Of a stretch of DNA of 64,000 nucleotides, positions 10,401 to 20,364 are shown in pieces. Location of the stretch: contig JABACO010000115.1 in assembly GCA_013339895.1 (NCBI GenBank), positions 1-64,000 of the forward strand, given 5' to 3'. The position numbers and the translations under genes were made by a program. Origin of the DNA: Ephydatia muelleri (taxonomy: Eukaryota; Porifera; Demospongiae; Spongillida; Spongillidae). The notes beneath the pieces were generated by a model. It was given only the letters and a program-made list of their open reading frames with translations. It was not told the origin of the DNA and ran no database searches. The stretch's first letter is position 1; each line of letters starts with the position of its first letter.

Positions 10401-13400
10401 ATTGGAGCAGGTTGGTCCATTGTAGCCTGGTGCACATCTACATGTCGTATTGGAGCCTCCAGTGTACACACATGTTCCTCCATTGTAGCAAGGGTTAGCT
10501 TGGCATATATCTGGATGGATTGAATGTAGTCATTTACTACACTAAGCTTGATACAATAGAATACTCACCAATTATTGTAACACCAACATTGGTATAATCA
10601 ATGTAAGGAAGTGCTCGAAGATTAAATTGGAATGTTGAAACAGGTGGTTGACGTATGTAATAAATCTGATCAGTTAGAATGTAGTCACTTGGACTGAAGA
10701 GAAAATATGGGAAGGAGTAGGTGTAGGGGGATCCATAGTACAAGATGGTAAATCCAAAGTAGTCAGCTGCTTGTCCTGTTGGACCAACATTTCCAGCTAT
10801 GCTAATTACCACCTGCGTTCCCACTGGCAATGTTGGATTGAAATAAAGAGTGAAACCAAATAGGGTGGTATTAGCTGGAGTAGTATTGAGAAATGTTACA
10901 TCATAGAAGGTGGCATTGAAGGCTGCCACATAACCACTGCTTGATAACACTGCACATTTGGAGAAATGTTTCATCAGATGATGACAATGATTTTCCTGCA
11001 ATTGTATACTCACATGGAACACACAATCTAGTTGTGTAGTTTCCGTAGTAGTAAGATGGACAGGAAGTTACACAGGTGGTCCCATTGAAGTACTGAGGTT
11101 CAGCACATCCTATAGGAGAGGCTGTCAGTTATGCAATATCTTAGCAGTCAGCAGTTTACCTTCTGGTATGAAAGAGGTGTTTAGGGTAGCATAGAAAGTA
11201 CTGACCCCAGCAGAGTTCTGAACCACAACTGCATAGCTGAGGATTGGGTCAATGCTTATCCCACACAGCAGATGCCTTTATTTAATACTACAAAGACGAT
11301 CCTCCCACCAATAATCTAATCATATACATACAAAACTACATATCAGCATATAAAAAGCAGTTCTGTTCAAGATACCTAACAAGAATATCATGTAACACAA
11401 TTTTTTTATTATTCTTTTTTTTTTGTCCTGGTATTGATATATAATTAATTCACCTGTACACGTACTAATAAATAATGCAAATATAACTTGACAAGAGAGA
11501 ACTGAGCACACACACATACACACTAAACTACCTTTACTCAGTAGAACTGCCCTAGTTATCACTTTGTGCAAAAATTAAAAAAAAAAAGGTATATATTCTC
11601 AGTACATGTGTTTATTATAAACTAAAAGCATATGTTGCATATGAAAACACAAGAATCTGTGACAGAGAGATAGCTCTCACAGAGACGCGCAGCCTTTTTA
11701 AGATTGTTCCTTAAAGAAGCATTGATAATAGCTATTCTTTCTACACGTTATTTAGGAATTCAGTTGCCACTCAATCGTACACATTGTGACCTGACGATTA
11801 CGAGGTCCTGAAATAGGGGTGCTGCAACTATATAGATAGAAGAAATCTATACCCTACAGTGATAATTGTCCCTATTTTTTTTCTTCATCACCTTTATGTT
11901 TGCTCCTGTGTATTGTAGCAATATAATGTCGAAATAAAAATCTGATTGCGTAGAAATGTTACGCCATGATTGGGCAATGCTATGTAAAAAAATACAATAG
12001 TTAACTGACTTCAATAGTTAAGCTACATTAATATTTGGTGGTCCCTCTCCAAAAATATTTTTTCAATGATTTCTCCCTCCCCAGTTGGTGGATTGATACG
12101 AAATTTGCTGCACAACTAGGGCTTGATAGTAGAAATCGATTGGCCGAGTTGGTTTTTAAACCCGGGGAAAAAGGTAAGGCATTATAATGCTTGAGGTGCC
12201 ATTTAAGTTCCTCCAAGGTTAGAAAAAACATTTTCTAATACGCGATTAAAATACAGAACAGAAGTTTGTACAAACATTGTGTAACGTGCAAGTACAAAGG
12301 GCTCCAGACAGTCTAGTCATCAGCTGAGAACTTTGCATGATACTTGCACGTGTATATGTGACGTAGTAGTGTTTTAGTGTATATATTGTGCTGTAATTCA
12401 ATCCTTGAGTGTTATCTGCCAACGTGATTTACTGCATATTGGTGAACCTCACGTCTCCTTAGCGCGGGCGCTACACTGGTGTCAGGAGTGGAATCTACTG
12501 AACCATGTCACTGCAGGAGGCAGGAACCTCAGCGAGCGCTGAACGGCTGGTGAACGCGAGCGCTGAACGGATGGTGAGGATGAGCCATCGGCCACCTGCA
12601 CGTTTTGCTGTGGGAACGGACTTCACATTCAATTGGAATATGGTCTACCGACCGTAAAAATGGGCTATTCTGGGGCGTAAGGAGTAACTTTGCTATACAA
12701 ATAACGTTCTCAAGTGCGAAAGAGCAAAACACGTAGCCATTTTTCTAATGAATTACATTAAAATCGTGACGCAATGACAATTTCATTCGGTTTGCTATTG
12801 CGAGGGCGTTGTTGATGGAAACGGTTCTTTTCAAAACCAAACCGAGGATGTAGCAAGTACAAGTTCTTCAACACGATCCGCAGCCAGAAAGGTGACACGC
12901 CATCAGCCAACTCAATATAGTATAAACGTAATGCCAGAACTCTTGCGTCCGTATCTGAAAGGTCGGGCACAGGGTTGCCGAAGGTCAGCCGGCCTGTCAG
13001 GCCGGCCTGACAGGCCAGTGGTCTAGCCTATCAGGCCGGACCACGCCCACCCTAAGCATCATGCAATATGTTAGACGGGCTTCTGATTGAAAACTCAATC
13101 ATCAACTATTATTGACGTCAAATGGTGCATACAAATCCTTCATTCCTATCTACATTTTTATATTTTGTCAACTGCAATCATATTCAGTATACACAAGTAT
13201 TATAATATCTTATTACGGAGGATTTGGTGCAACCAATAAATATATACGAAGTAGTGAAATGACTTTACACATTCACCAAATGCACGATTTGGCATCTTTG
13301 CTCCATCTCGAAACAGAACTGGATTGTCCTTCAACTTGAACATCATATCCTCATACAACTCATCTATCATTTTGGTGACCTTTGTCCTGCCAGGCATCTT

Positions 13401-16400
13401 AAAGGAACCTCTTGAAATGCATGCAACAAATTCACTGAAAGTTAGACTGCCAACAAGAACTGGGGGAAGTAAATTTTCGCACCATGCATGTGCTAAGAGT
13501 TTCATGGCTTTATCCTGCTCATTTTTTGTGAGAGGCGGGATTTCAGATGTTAAATACTGCTCCAGCTGCGATTTCTTGGCTGTTAGAATTGTCTTTTCTT
13601 TTTTGGAACAAACTACTGAGTCTTCTTTCTTTAATTGATCCTTGTGATTCCGTTCAATGTGCCTAAAAAGTTCCCTGGCGAACGGCTTGTGGCAATAGTC
13701 ACACCAAGCTTTATCCGCGTAACTTTTCTCCTTCGATGTATGGACCTTGAAATGGGACCAGACAGCGGATGTGTTAGTGCTACCGCTAAGCTTTCGCATA
13801 GGTAGAAATCTCACAAGCTCCTCGGAGTTGTATTCCCACAGATCGTGGTTAGGACAAGGTTCGAGGTGATGATTGGAAGGCAGAGGAGTGTTTAAAGATG
13901 ATGGACCAGGAGAATTGTCGATCGACATAGCGGAGGCAAAATCACGTTGCATGCGTATCAATTAATTGAACACCGAATAATTTATAATTGATTGTCCTGA
14001 CAGGTCGGCCTATCAGGCCAGGCAGTCAGGTCGGCCGGCCTCAGGCCAGACCCCTGGCTGGCCTACGGCAACCCTGGTCGGGCATATAACCAGCTAAGCT
14101 TTCCAGCTCTTTAGTAGCATCTGCGGCAATATCAGGTGTGCTTCTCCTACGATTCCCTTCAAACTCGGCAGATGTGTCGCTCACGGGTTTCGTATTTGCA
14201 AAATACCTTCTTTTTCAGTAGCTCCTTCCAAGCAGATGCCGCCTTTCTGGCTGCGGACCTTGATGAGCTCGCTATATCTTCGGTTTGGTTCTGAAAAGAA
14301 CCGTTTCCATCAACATCAACAACGCCCTCCGCAATAGCAAACCGAATGAATATTGTCATTGCGTCACGATTTTAACGTCATTCATTTAAAAATTACAAAA
14401 ATGGCTACGTGTTTCGCTCCGTCGCACTTGAGAATGTTATTTGTATAGCAAAGTTACTCCTTACGCCCCAGGATAGCATTTTTACGGTCGGTAGACCATA
14501 TTCCAATGTTTGTACAAACTTCTGTTCTGTATTAATCGCGTATTAGGAAATGTTTTTTCTAGCTTGGAGGAACTTAAATGGCACCTCAAGCATTATAATG
14601 CCTTACCTTTTTCCCGGGTTTAAAAACCAACTCGGCCAATCGATTTCTACTATCAAGCTCTAGTTATACAGCGAATTTCGTATCAATCCACCAACTGGGG
14701 AGGGAGAAATCATTGAAAACATCTTTTAGGAGGGGGACCACTAAATATTAATGTAGCTTAACTATTGAAGTCAGTTAACTATTGACCAATCATGGCATAA
14801 CATTTCTGTGCAATCAGATTTTCATTTCGACATTATATTGCTACAATACACAGAAGCAAACATAAAGGTGATGAAGGAAAAAAATAGGGACAATTAGTTA
14901 TCCACTGTACCCATTCCGCTCCAGTCTCGTACCCAGACCCAAAATACGTCATGACGGGGCCCAATGGTGGATGCAAAAGGTACTGGTGCTGCTGCTGTCT
15001 TGATGTTTTCGGACCCGTCTACACATTTCCACAAAATCAAATGCTTTTCGCGATTAAACTTTGTCAGCACGTAAAGGTCGGCATACACGGGGCGACTTCC
15101 TGCCGATGCAACTCGAATGAATATGGGTAAAAGTTCCGTAATTGTTTAGTTTACTGATGGTTTGCGGAACATTTGTCCATATTCATTTGAGTTGCATGCG
15201 ACAAGTCGGCAGGAAGTCGCCCCGTGTATGCCGACCTTAAGGCCGACATACACGGGTCGACTTCCTGCCGATTTATCGCCTGCAACTCAAATGAATATGC
15301 GTTAAACTTAAGTTTACTGAATTTTCACCCGTATTCATTTGAGTTGCAGGCGATAAATCGGCAGAAAGTCGACCCGTGTATGTCGGCCTTAACGTACAGA
15401 GGAAGGAAAAACGATCTGAGGGACCAAAACTACTTGTTGGAAATCAATGTTTCTAACGTTAGAAGCTTAAAATAGGTGCGAACACTAACGTGAAATTTCC
15501 AATCCAAAAAGATCGCTGTGCTGAGGATAATGTTTGATATGCTCGATCCTCCGACACCTAAACAAGTAACACTAATTACCTTTACTCAATTGATACAAAT
15601 TGCGTGACGTCACTTAAAATAGTCCCGCCTGCAGCTGCAATCGTGATTCATCTGACGAAACTCCATAGGAATGTGGTGCTGCGTCACATATGCCATGCAC
15701 GCACGCACACACACACGCACACACGCACACACACACAAATGCACGCATGCATACACACACATACATACACATTCTTTAATCTACTCATATGCATGCATAT
15801 ACGTGCACACTATGGACATGGCACATGCAAGAGCACTCACAGGAAGACAATAGGTCCACTCCCTGCAGCTGGTGCAGTCCATGTCAAGGAGAGACTGTTC
15901 TTCACACTGTTGCTGGTATGTGTGACTGCACTCTACACAACAGATAGTCATGAATAGACTGTCTGTATTCATTTGTTGTTCTTACCTCTGGAGGGGAGCA
16001 CTGACTGAGCCGCTGTGATCCATCCCCACCCACTGAGAACTTCCCTAGTGGAGTACCACTGACAGAGCTTCTAGCTTGGATCAGGAAACCTCTGAAGTTC
16101 CCCCCGCCCAGGTTCACTGCATTTAGATAATTATATAAATAAACAATGATAGAGCAGCCTCAATGGTATATTAGGTCGGCCTACAGTATCCTACTGCCAA
16201 TAGGTTTAAGTTCATATATAACTAAACTGTGCATGACGCTATATGCCTGCATAGATCGTTTCCGCGAAAAGGGCCTACTCGCAATAGCGTTGAAATGTAT
16301 GGCTAATTAAAAATTCAGCGCCTTACAACTCCATGACAGATACTCTGATTCTCAGTGCGTAAGAAGCATCATGCATGTAGAGGACGTTTCAGACTTCTAG

Positions 16401-16876
16401 AATATTAAAAATTAAAAAAAACATGTCCTTTTCGCCGAAACGATTCCTGAATTGCTGATCGATTAATCATCAAAAGTACGCTTTTACGGTTGAAGTGAAG
16501 GTACGACAATGCCTATAGGTCTAGTGAAGAACTCAAGCACGCGCCACCGAAAAACAAAAATTAAAACCAGTGCACATATCTGTATTGGCAAGAGTTGCCA
16601 ATACTCGTGACTACTACTCCATATGTGGCTCGTAGCCAACGCCGTGCAGGCCTTACGTGTGTAGCTGTATCCAGGAGTGTAGTAGATGTTTCCTAGCTGA
16701 TTGTACAGCTGAGAGATGTCCAACACAAAGGGACTTGATGACAGGCTCAGAGACGTGCCGCTATGTCCCTCGGGATATATCCTCGCACAGGCTGCTGCCG
16801 GCGCTCCCGACGAATAAGCTCTAACCGCCATCGCCATACTGAGTAGCATACACGCTAGTAACCACTGTCGCCCCAT
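7405..16876 (-). CDS. Gene A: Reeler-EGF-Ig cell-surface protein (3' end not found)
   Basis: Exons read by frame and GT/AG sites: 16876-16657, 16116-15986, 15932-15841, 11236-11160, 11109-11014, 10949-10569, 10510-8288, 7668-7405; all phases agree. Exon 1 gives a signal peptide (MGRQWLLACMLLSMAMAVRA) and the start of a Reeler domain (YSSGAPAAACARIYPEGHSG). Exons 2-4 complete it (GGNFRGFLIQARSS, LTWTAPAAGSGPIVFL). Exon 5 is a short Cys-rich furin-like segment (CAEPQYFNGTTCVTSCPSYY). Exon 6 is a conserved domain of about 125 residues that I do not recognise. Exon 7 holds 19 EGF repeats, and exon 8 is one I-set Ig domain (VTLNCQVLGCPSPHITWFRD ... GFYMCTAVNKHG). About 1,160 residues are visible. 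Reeler and EGF families act outside the cell in matrix or adhesion. Paralogues B and C have a transmembrane tail exon where A has Ig, so A's 3' end has diverged. The 4.6-kb intron 3 is full of transposons. Confidence 0.85.
7669..8287. other. Intron of gene A
   Basis: About 620 bp between the EGF-array exon (donor GTAAGC) and the Ig exon (acceptor GATAG). AT-rich, with no recognised element. Confidence 0.7.
8288..10510 (-). repeat. 19-unit EGF-like tandem array of gene A
   Basis: One 2,223-bp exon is exactly 19 units of 117 bp (39 residues). Two unit types alternate in blocks. Type 1 reads CLNGGTCYDGYGTYTNCTC with linker SNDINY; type 2 reads CVEGLGPLTSCSCAVGFAG with linker TDLPF. Each unit has six cysteines. 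The frame is open throughout. Confidence 0.95.
11237..11856. other. Intron 3 of gene A, left part
   Basis: AT-rich sequence with a T-run near 11401-11428. No gene or element recognised before the foldback element starts at 11857. Confidence 0.6.
12280..12631 (+). mobile_element. Short LTR-retroelement fossil inside the foldback arm
   Basis: A 352-bp insertion flanked by the 4-bp duplication ATTG (12276-12279 and 12632-12635). The opposite arm of the foldback element gives the uninterrupted sequence. It starts TG and ends CA overall. Its first 196 bp (12280-12475, TG...CA) look like an LTR. A primer-binding-site-like TGGTGTCAGGAGTGG follows at 12477-12491, then a leader and the start of a gag-like frame (RFAVGTDF). 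Probably Ty3/gypsy. It is a truncated remnant with no second LTR. Confidence 0.7.
12970..14076 (-). mobile_element. hAT DNA transposon remnant with BED-finger ORF
   Basis: A 1,107-bp element with terminal inverted repeats CAGGGTTGCCG...CGGCAACCCTG and a perfect 8-bp target duplication, GTCGGGCA (12962-12969 and 14077-14084). The subterminal regions are rich in palindromic GGCCTGACAGGCC-like blocks. Its minus-strand ORF (13200-13961, 253 residues) has a BED-type zinc finger (VWSHFKVH, WCDYCHKPF, LFRHIERNHK), then a region like the start of hAT transposases. The catalytic core and dimerisation region are missing, so it is truncated and presumably depends on a full-length relative. Confidence 0.93.
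14924..15075. mobile_element. Single end of the GTCTCGTACCC family
   Basis: Begins GTCTCGTACCCAGACCC, the same end as the elements at 41673-44487 and 51715-52930. No matching opposite end was found nearby, so only a fragment is present. It has since received two hairpin insertions at its right side. Confidence 0.6.
15076..15236. mobile_element. TTAA-flanked hairpin MITE, first of a pair
   Basis: A 161-bp element with long inverted ends (GGTCGGCATACACGGGGCGA and its complement). The right flank is TTAA (15237-15240); the left flank is TAAA, probably a decayed TTAA. piggyBac-like by its target site. No coding capacity. Confidence 0.8.
15241..15388. mobile_element. TTAA-flanked hairpin MITE, second of a pair
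   Basis: A 148-bp element with inverted ends (GGCCGACATACACGGGTCGA and complement), flanked by TTAA on both sides (15237-15240 and 15389-15392). It shares its left TTAA with the preceding element and is related but not identical to it. Confidence 0.85.
15393..15840. other. Intron 3 of gene A, right part
   Basis: Non-coding, with a CA-rich microsatellite at about 15697-15770. The donor of exon 3 (GTGAGT) is at 15840. Confidence 0.7.
16255..16447. mobile_element. MITE in intron 1 of gene A (GTTTCCGCGAAAAGG family)
   Basis: About 190 bp, with inverted ends GATCGTTTCCGCGAAAAGG and CCTTTTCGCCGAAACGAT. Its internal sequence (CCTTACAACTCCATGACAGA) is shared with the better preserved copy at 21049-21306. 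Confidence 0.8.
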
Positions 16877-17149
16877 ATCGAAATTGTTTCTACTCTAGCA
16901 TTAGCACTACCTATATATGCATATTATAAATGACATGCATGGATGGAGACCAATTGTTAATAGCATGCAAGGCGAACGTATTACTCCCCTCCTAAATGTG
17001 ATTGTCCACGTTGTTTTGTAGGGGAGAACGTGACGAACTAGGTTGAGAAAGCTAGTGGGCGTGGCTTAACTAAGGGAAACTACTTCTATCACGCTCGATA
17101 CACATGCCTGTTAGCATGCAACACGCGGTCATGCACGGAATATTTGCCC

Positions 17150-17180
<31 letters not shown>

Positions 17181-18659
17181 ACTACCACCACCACCATCTT
17201 TGACAAAATGTCCCGAGTGTATCTGGCTTGGTTGCATGCTTTTCCTTTGACATCTGTTGGTCTTAAAATGGATAATGATACACTTTTGTATAGCTTTCGA
17301 ACTTCAATTGGGCATTCCCTTTGCCATGATACCTATATGCCACCAAAGTGAGGGTCGATATTTTCACCATGCATCTTTGAATAAAATCATATGTAGGTCC
17401 TTTGTCTCAGCAAAGTTCTAGCTCACCTTCCTCTGATGGGTTCAGATCTGATGGTAAAAAACCCTGATGGCATTATACATTTGTTCCACGGGAGAGTGAA
17501 AAGCTGCTCATCTGGAATGACACATGCTGTAACACTTTAGCCCATTCCTACGTGCCCATTGTGCCTTCCAGTCCTAGAGCTGTAGCGTCTGAGGCAAAGC
17601 AACACAAGCAGGCCCATTAGTCCAAGTTATCCCTTTAGCTATTGAGACTCTTGGTGCAGTATTCCCAAGAGAACGTGGTTGTCATTGGTTGCATCAATCC
17701 ACAGAACATGTATATCCCATGCACGTCTTTATTGCACCCAGCAATACTGCAGCTGTCATGGGAAAAACTGGCCCATGTTTGGCCTATATAGATGATGATT
17801 AGTTTAATGTAGTTGGACTAGTGTATCATTTTGTATTACAATAGTGCATATGCTTGATAATACCTGCCCAAATACATTTGCTCCATCACACTCTGCAATT
17901 GCAGCACAGCAAGCTAGAGCAGTTGCTCAACAGGCAGAAGTCAATAAGCAGTGAAAGTACAACACCTTGCTTGACTCCTGCCACTTTTTCCCTCCGGGGG
18001 CAAAAGAGACAGCTGGGCTTTTTGGACCGAATTCCTTAAAGACTTGGGCCATCCTTTTTAAAGCAGGTGTCAGGTGAAAACCTCCTTGTTGCATCTGCTG
18101 TCAGTGCCATCCAATGAGGCAATGCATTTTCTGTTTTGGAGGCAATAAAGTTGGACAGTGTAGATGAGGAGTTGTTTGTTTGAGCATTGTTTATGTTTTT
18201 ATTGTTGTATGTTATTACAATTGACATAAACTAGCACTGTAAGATAGCTCATTATAGATAGTTCATCCAATGGCAACCCCTTGTCGACACAAATGGGCTC
18301 TTGCACTGGACCGCACAAGAGTGAGACTGAGCCTGCCATAGAGAGCTGTCGTGGAACAGGACTTTGAGCAGTGCAGGCAAGAGGCAAGACATGCTAGAGT
18401 GTCTCTGGCTTCAGCACCCCAACAGCCATACTCTCAGCAGCTACACGTGACCAGCCGAGTTCAGAGCACTTTGTGTCATTGGTCGGATCTTTCCTGCATC
18501 AGTCCAGCTGCCTGAGCTGCTGACCCAGCCTTCACTCCCACTTCTGATACAATGGTAGAGTTTAGGGGTGATGTGATTGTTAGGTCAACAGCAGCAGGCT
18601 TGCCAAGTGACCATTTGGAAATAAGAACATCAGCTGGTCTTATGTTGTTTATTATTAAC
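16877..18659. other. Intergenic stretch
   Basis: No gene recognised. It holds a poly-C run followed by a CA microsatellite (about 17147-17182). The part from about 17400 onward may contain very decayed LINE-related sequence, but no domain could be read. Confidence 0.5.
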
Positions 18660-19900
18660 TAAGATTTCATCTTTGTCCTTTGATGAAGATGTGAGGCAGT
18701 GTTTTGTCCTCTGCTCAGCCATTGAAGTCTCAGATACTGCCTGGAAACAGGCTCAGCTTAGTTTGAGATTCGGGGGCTTAGGCCTTTGTTCCCTCTCTTG
18801 CCATGCCGCCGCTGCCTATATTGCCTCGCTTTCCTTATCAGGCCTGGGCCAATCCAACAATCACCATCTTCAGCAGGCAGTCATAGCCTATAACTCCAAG
18901 GTCGCCTCACATCATGCAATCACGGCTGAGTCTGCCCTCGCTTCTCCCACCACTCAGCAAGAGCTGTCCAGCAAGATCGACGAGGATCAATTCAAATCTT
19001 TGTTGGGAGCATCCTGCCCAGCCGACAAAGCCAGACTCCTGTCAGTTTCAGCCCCTCATTCATCTTCATGGGTGCCATGGGCTTAGGTCTACATATGGAG
19101 TCCAATGAGTTCCAGACTGCAGTGAGGTGGTGGCTAGGTGTGGGTGTTGGTAGGACTGTGTGCCCCTTTTGCCAGGATGTGGCTCTTGATCCCCTGGGTC
19201 ACCATGCTGTAACTTGCAGTCATGGGAGAGATGTGGTGATAAGGCACAATCACTTGCGTGATGTCTTTGTGGACTTCTGTCGGCGAGCTCATCTGAGTGT
19301 GAGTGTGGAGAAGGGTCATGGTCTTACAAGAGATCACAGCCACACCAGACCTGCAGATGTGCTCATTGCTGGGTGGGACAGGGGCAAGCCTGCAGCTTTT
19401 GATGTCACTGTAACATCTCCTCTTTGCCCAGCCATACTAAGGGAGTCATGCAGATCATCTGGTGCAGCTTCTATGGCAGCGGAGACACGCAAGCTTCTCA
19501 CCAATGGTCCCAAATGTCAGGAATTGGGGTGGACGTGCATTCCCTTAGCTGTTGAGACGTTCTGTAACTGGGGTAAGGAGGCTCACCTCACATTCTCTAG
19601 GTTGGCATCCCACCTTGCCATCAGCTTGTCCTCTCCCAAATCTTCCATTTTGGCAGACGTTTACAGTAGGATGAACTTCACCTTGGTCAGGTCCATTGCC
19701 AGCCATCTTGGCAAGGGGAGTTCCTGCCCTCATGACTTGACTTTATTTGTGGGTGTATGATTATGTGTTAATTGTTATATATAATAATCCTACCCTATGC
19801 ATTGTTTTTATTATATGAATGCAAACTAGACTGCAAGTCAGCAATGGCTGCCTAATACAGCCCCATTGAATGGTAACAGTCTTTAGTATTATTATTATCC
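18660..19900 (+). mobile_element. Broken LINE 3' end with restriction-like endonuclease region
   Basis: Open frames at 18673-19086 and 19068-19760 overlap in different frames, with a frameshift near 19070-19086. The first has a post-RT motif (LRFGGLGLCSLSCHAAAAYI). The second has a zinc motif, C-x2-C-x9-H-x4-C (CPFCQDVALDPLGHHAVTC), then RPADVLIAG and AAFDVTVTSPL, consistent with the PD-(D/E)xK-like endonuclease of R2-type LINEs. The reverse transcriptase itself is missing. A short (ATT)n at about 19886-19898 probably marks the 3' end. It is a 5'-truncated, decayed copy lying tail-to-tail with CLPTM1L. Confidence 0.7.
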
Positions 19901-20364
19901 ACACTATCTGTGACCAGATTATCTTTGGGGGTCCTAGCTATTGTGGATAACTGGTGGGTATTCTTCTGTTTATATTGTTTTGCTGCTTGTAATTTATGTT
20001 ATATCATTTTAATAATCATAAATAACGCTTCATTATAATACTGCACGATATTTGGGCGGCTAAATCTACACATTGTGAACCATTGTGGATGTACCAAAAA
20101 TAAAGCACTGAAATGAAATGAAATGCATCAGCACCATTCTGTTGTGTCTGGACAGAACTTAATTATTCCACTCCATATTGGTCCCCTTTCCAGCCATGAC
20201 AACCTACGTGGTTCTACTGTTCACTTCATATGCAATCTGAAGCACCCAGCATGCTCTGGGCTCTAGTTTTATGACTCTTTGTTCGTGTTTGTTTCATGGT
20301 TGTAATGTGAATGATTGTAAATCACAAAACATTAGAAGTAACCAAACACCCTAGAATTTGATAA
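19901..20364. other. Sequence downstream of CLPTM1L
   Basis: AT-rich. It contains a GAAATGAAATGAAATG run at about 20112-20127, which could be the tail of another retroposon. It probably includes the CLPTM1L 3' UTR. Confidence 0.4.

Larger units (their letters stand above)
11857..14907. mobile_element. Long-armed foldback DNA element (TA-flanked), host of two insertions
   Basis: Two long inverted arms, about 670 bp of homology each, run inward from 11857 and 14907 (outer ends CAGTG/CACTG, flanked by TA as in Tc1/mariner-pogo elements). The left arm is interrupted by a short LTR fossil at 12280-12631, and the centre by a hAT element at 12970-14076. Without the hAT the centre carries a minus-strand open stretch (DATKELESLAGYMPDL, then DTDARVLALRLYYIELADG), a remnant of an unidentified coding sequence. 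Each arm also holds a copy of a second remnant (FIRFAIAEGVVD, GNGSFQNQTED). No transposase was recognised, so it is probably non-autonomous. Confidence 0.8.

Noticed and set aside
13200-13961. BED-finger ORF as a host transcription factor
   Set aside because: It lies entirely between hAT inverted ends with an 8-bp target duplication.
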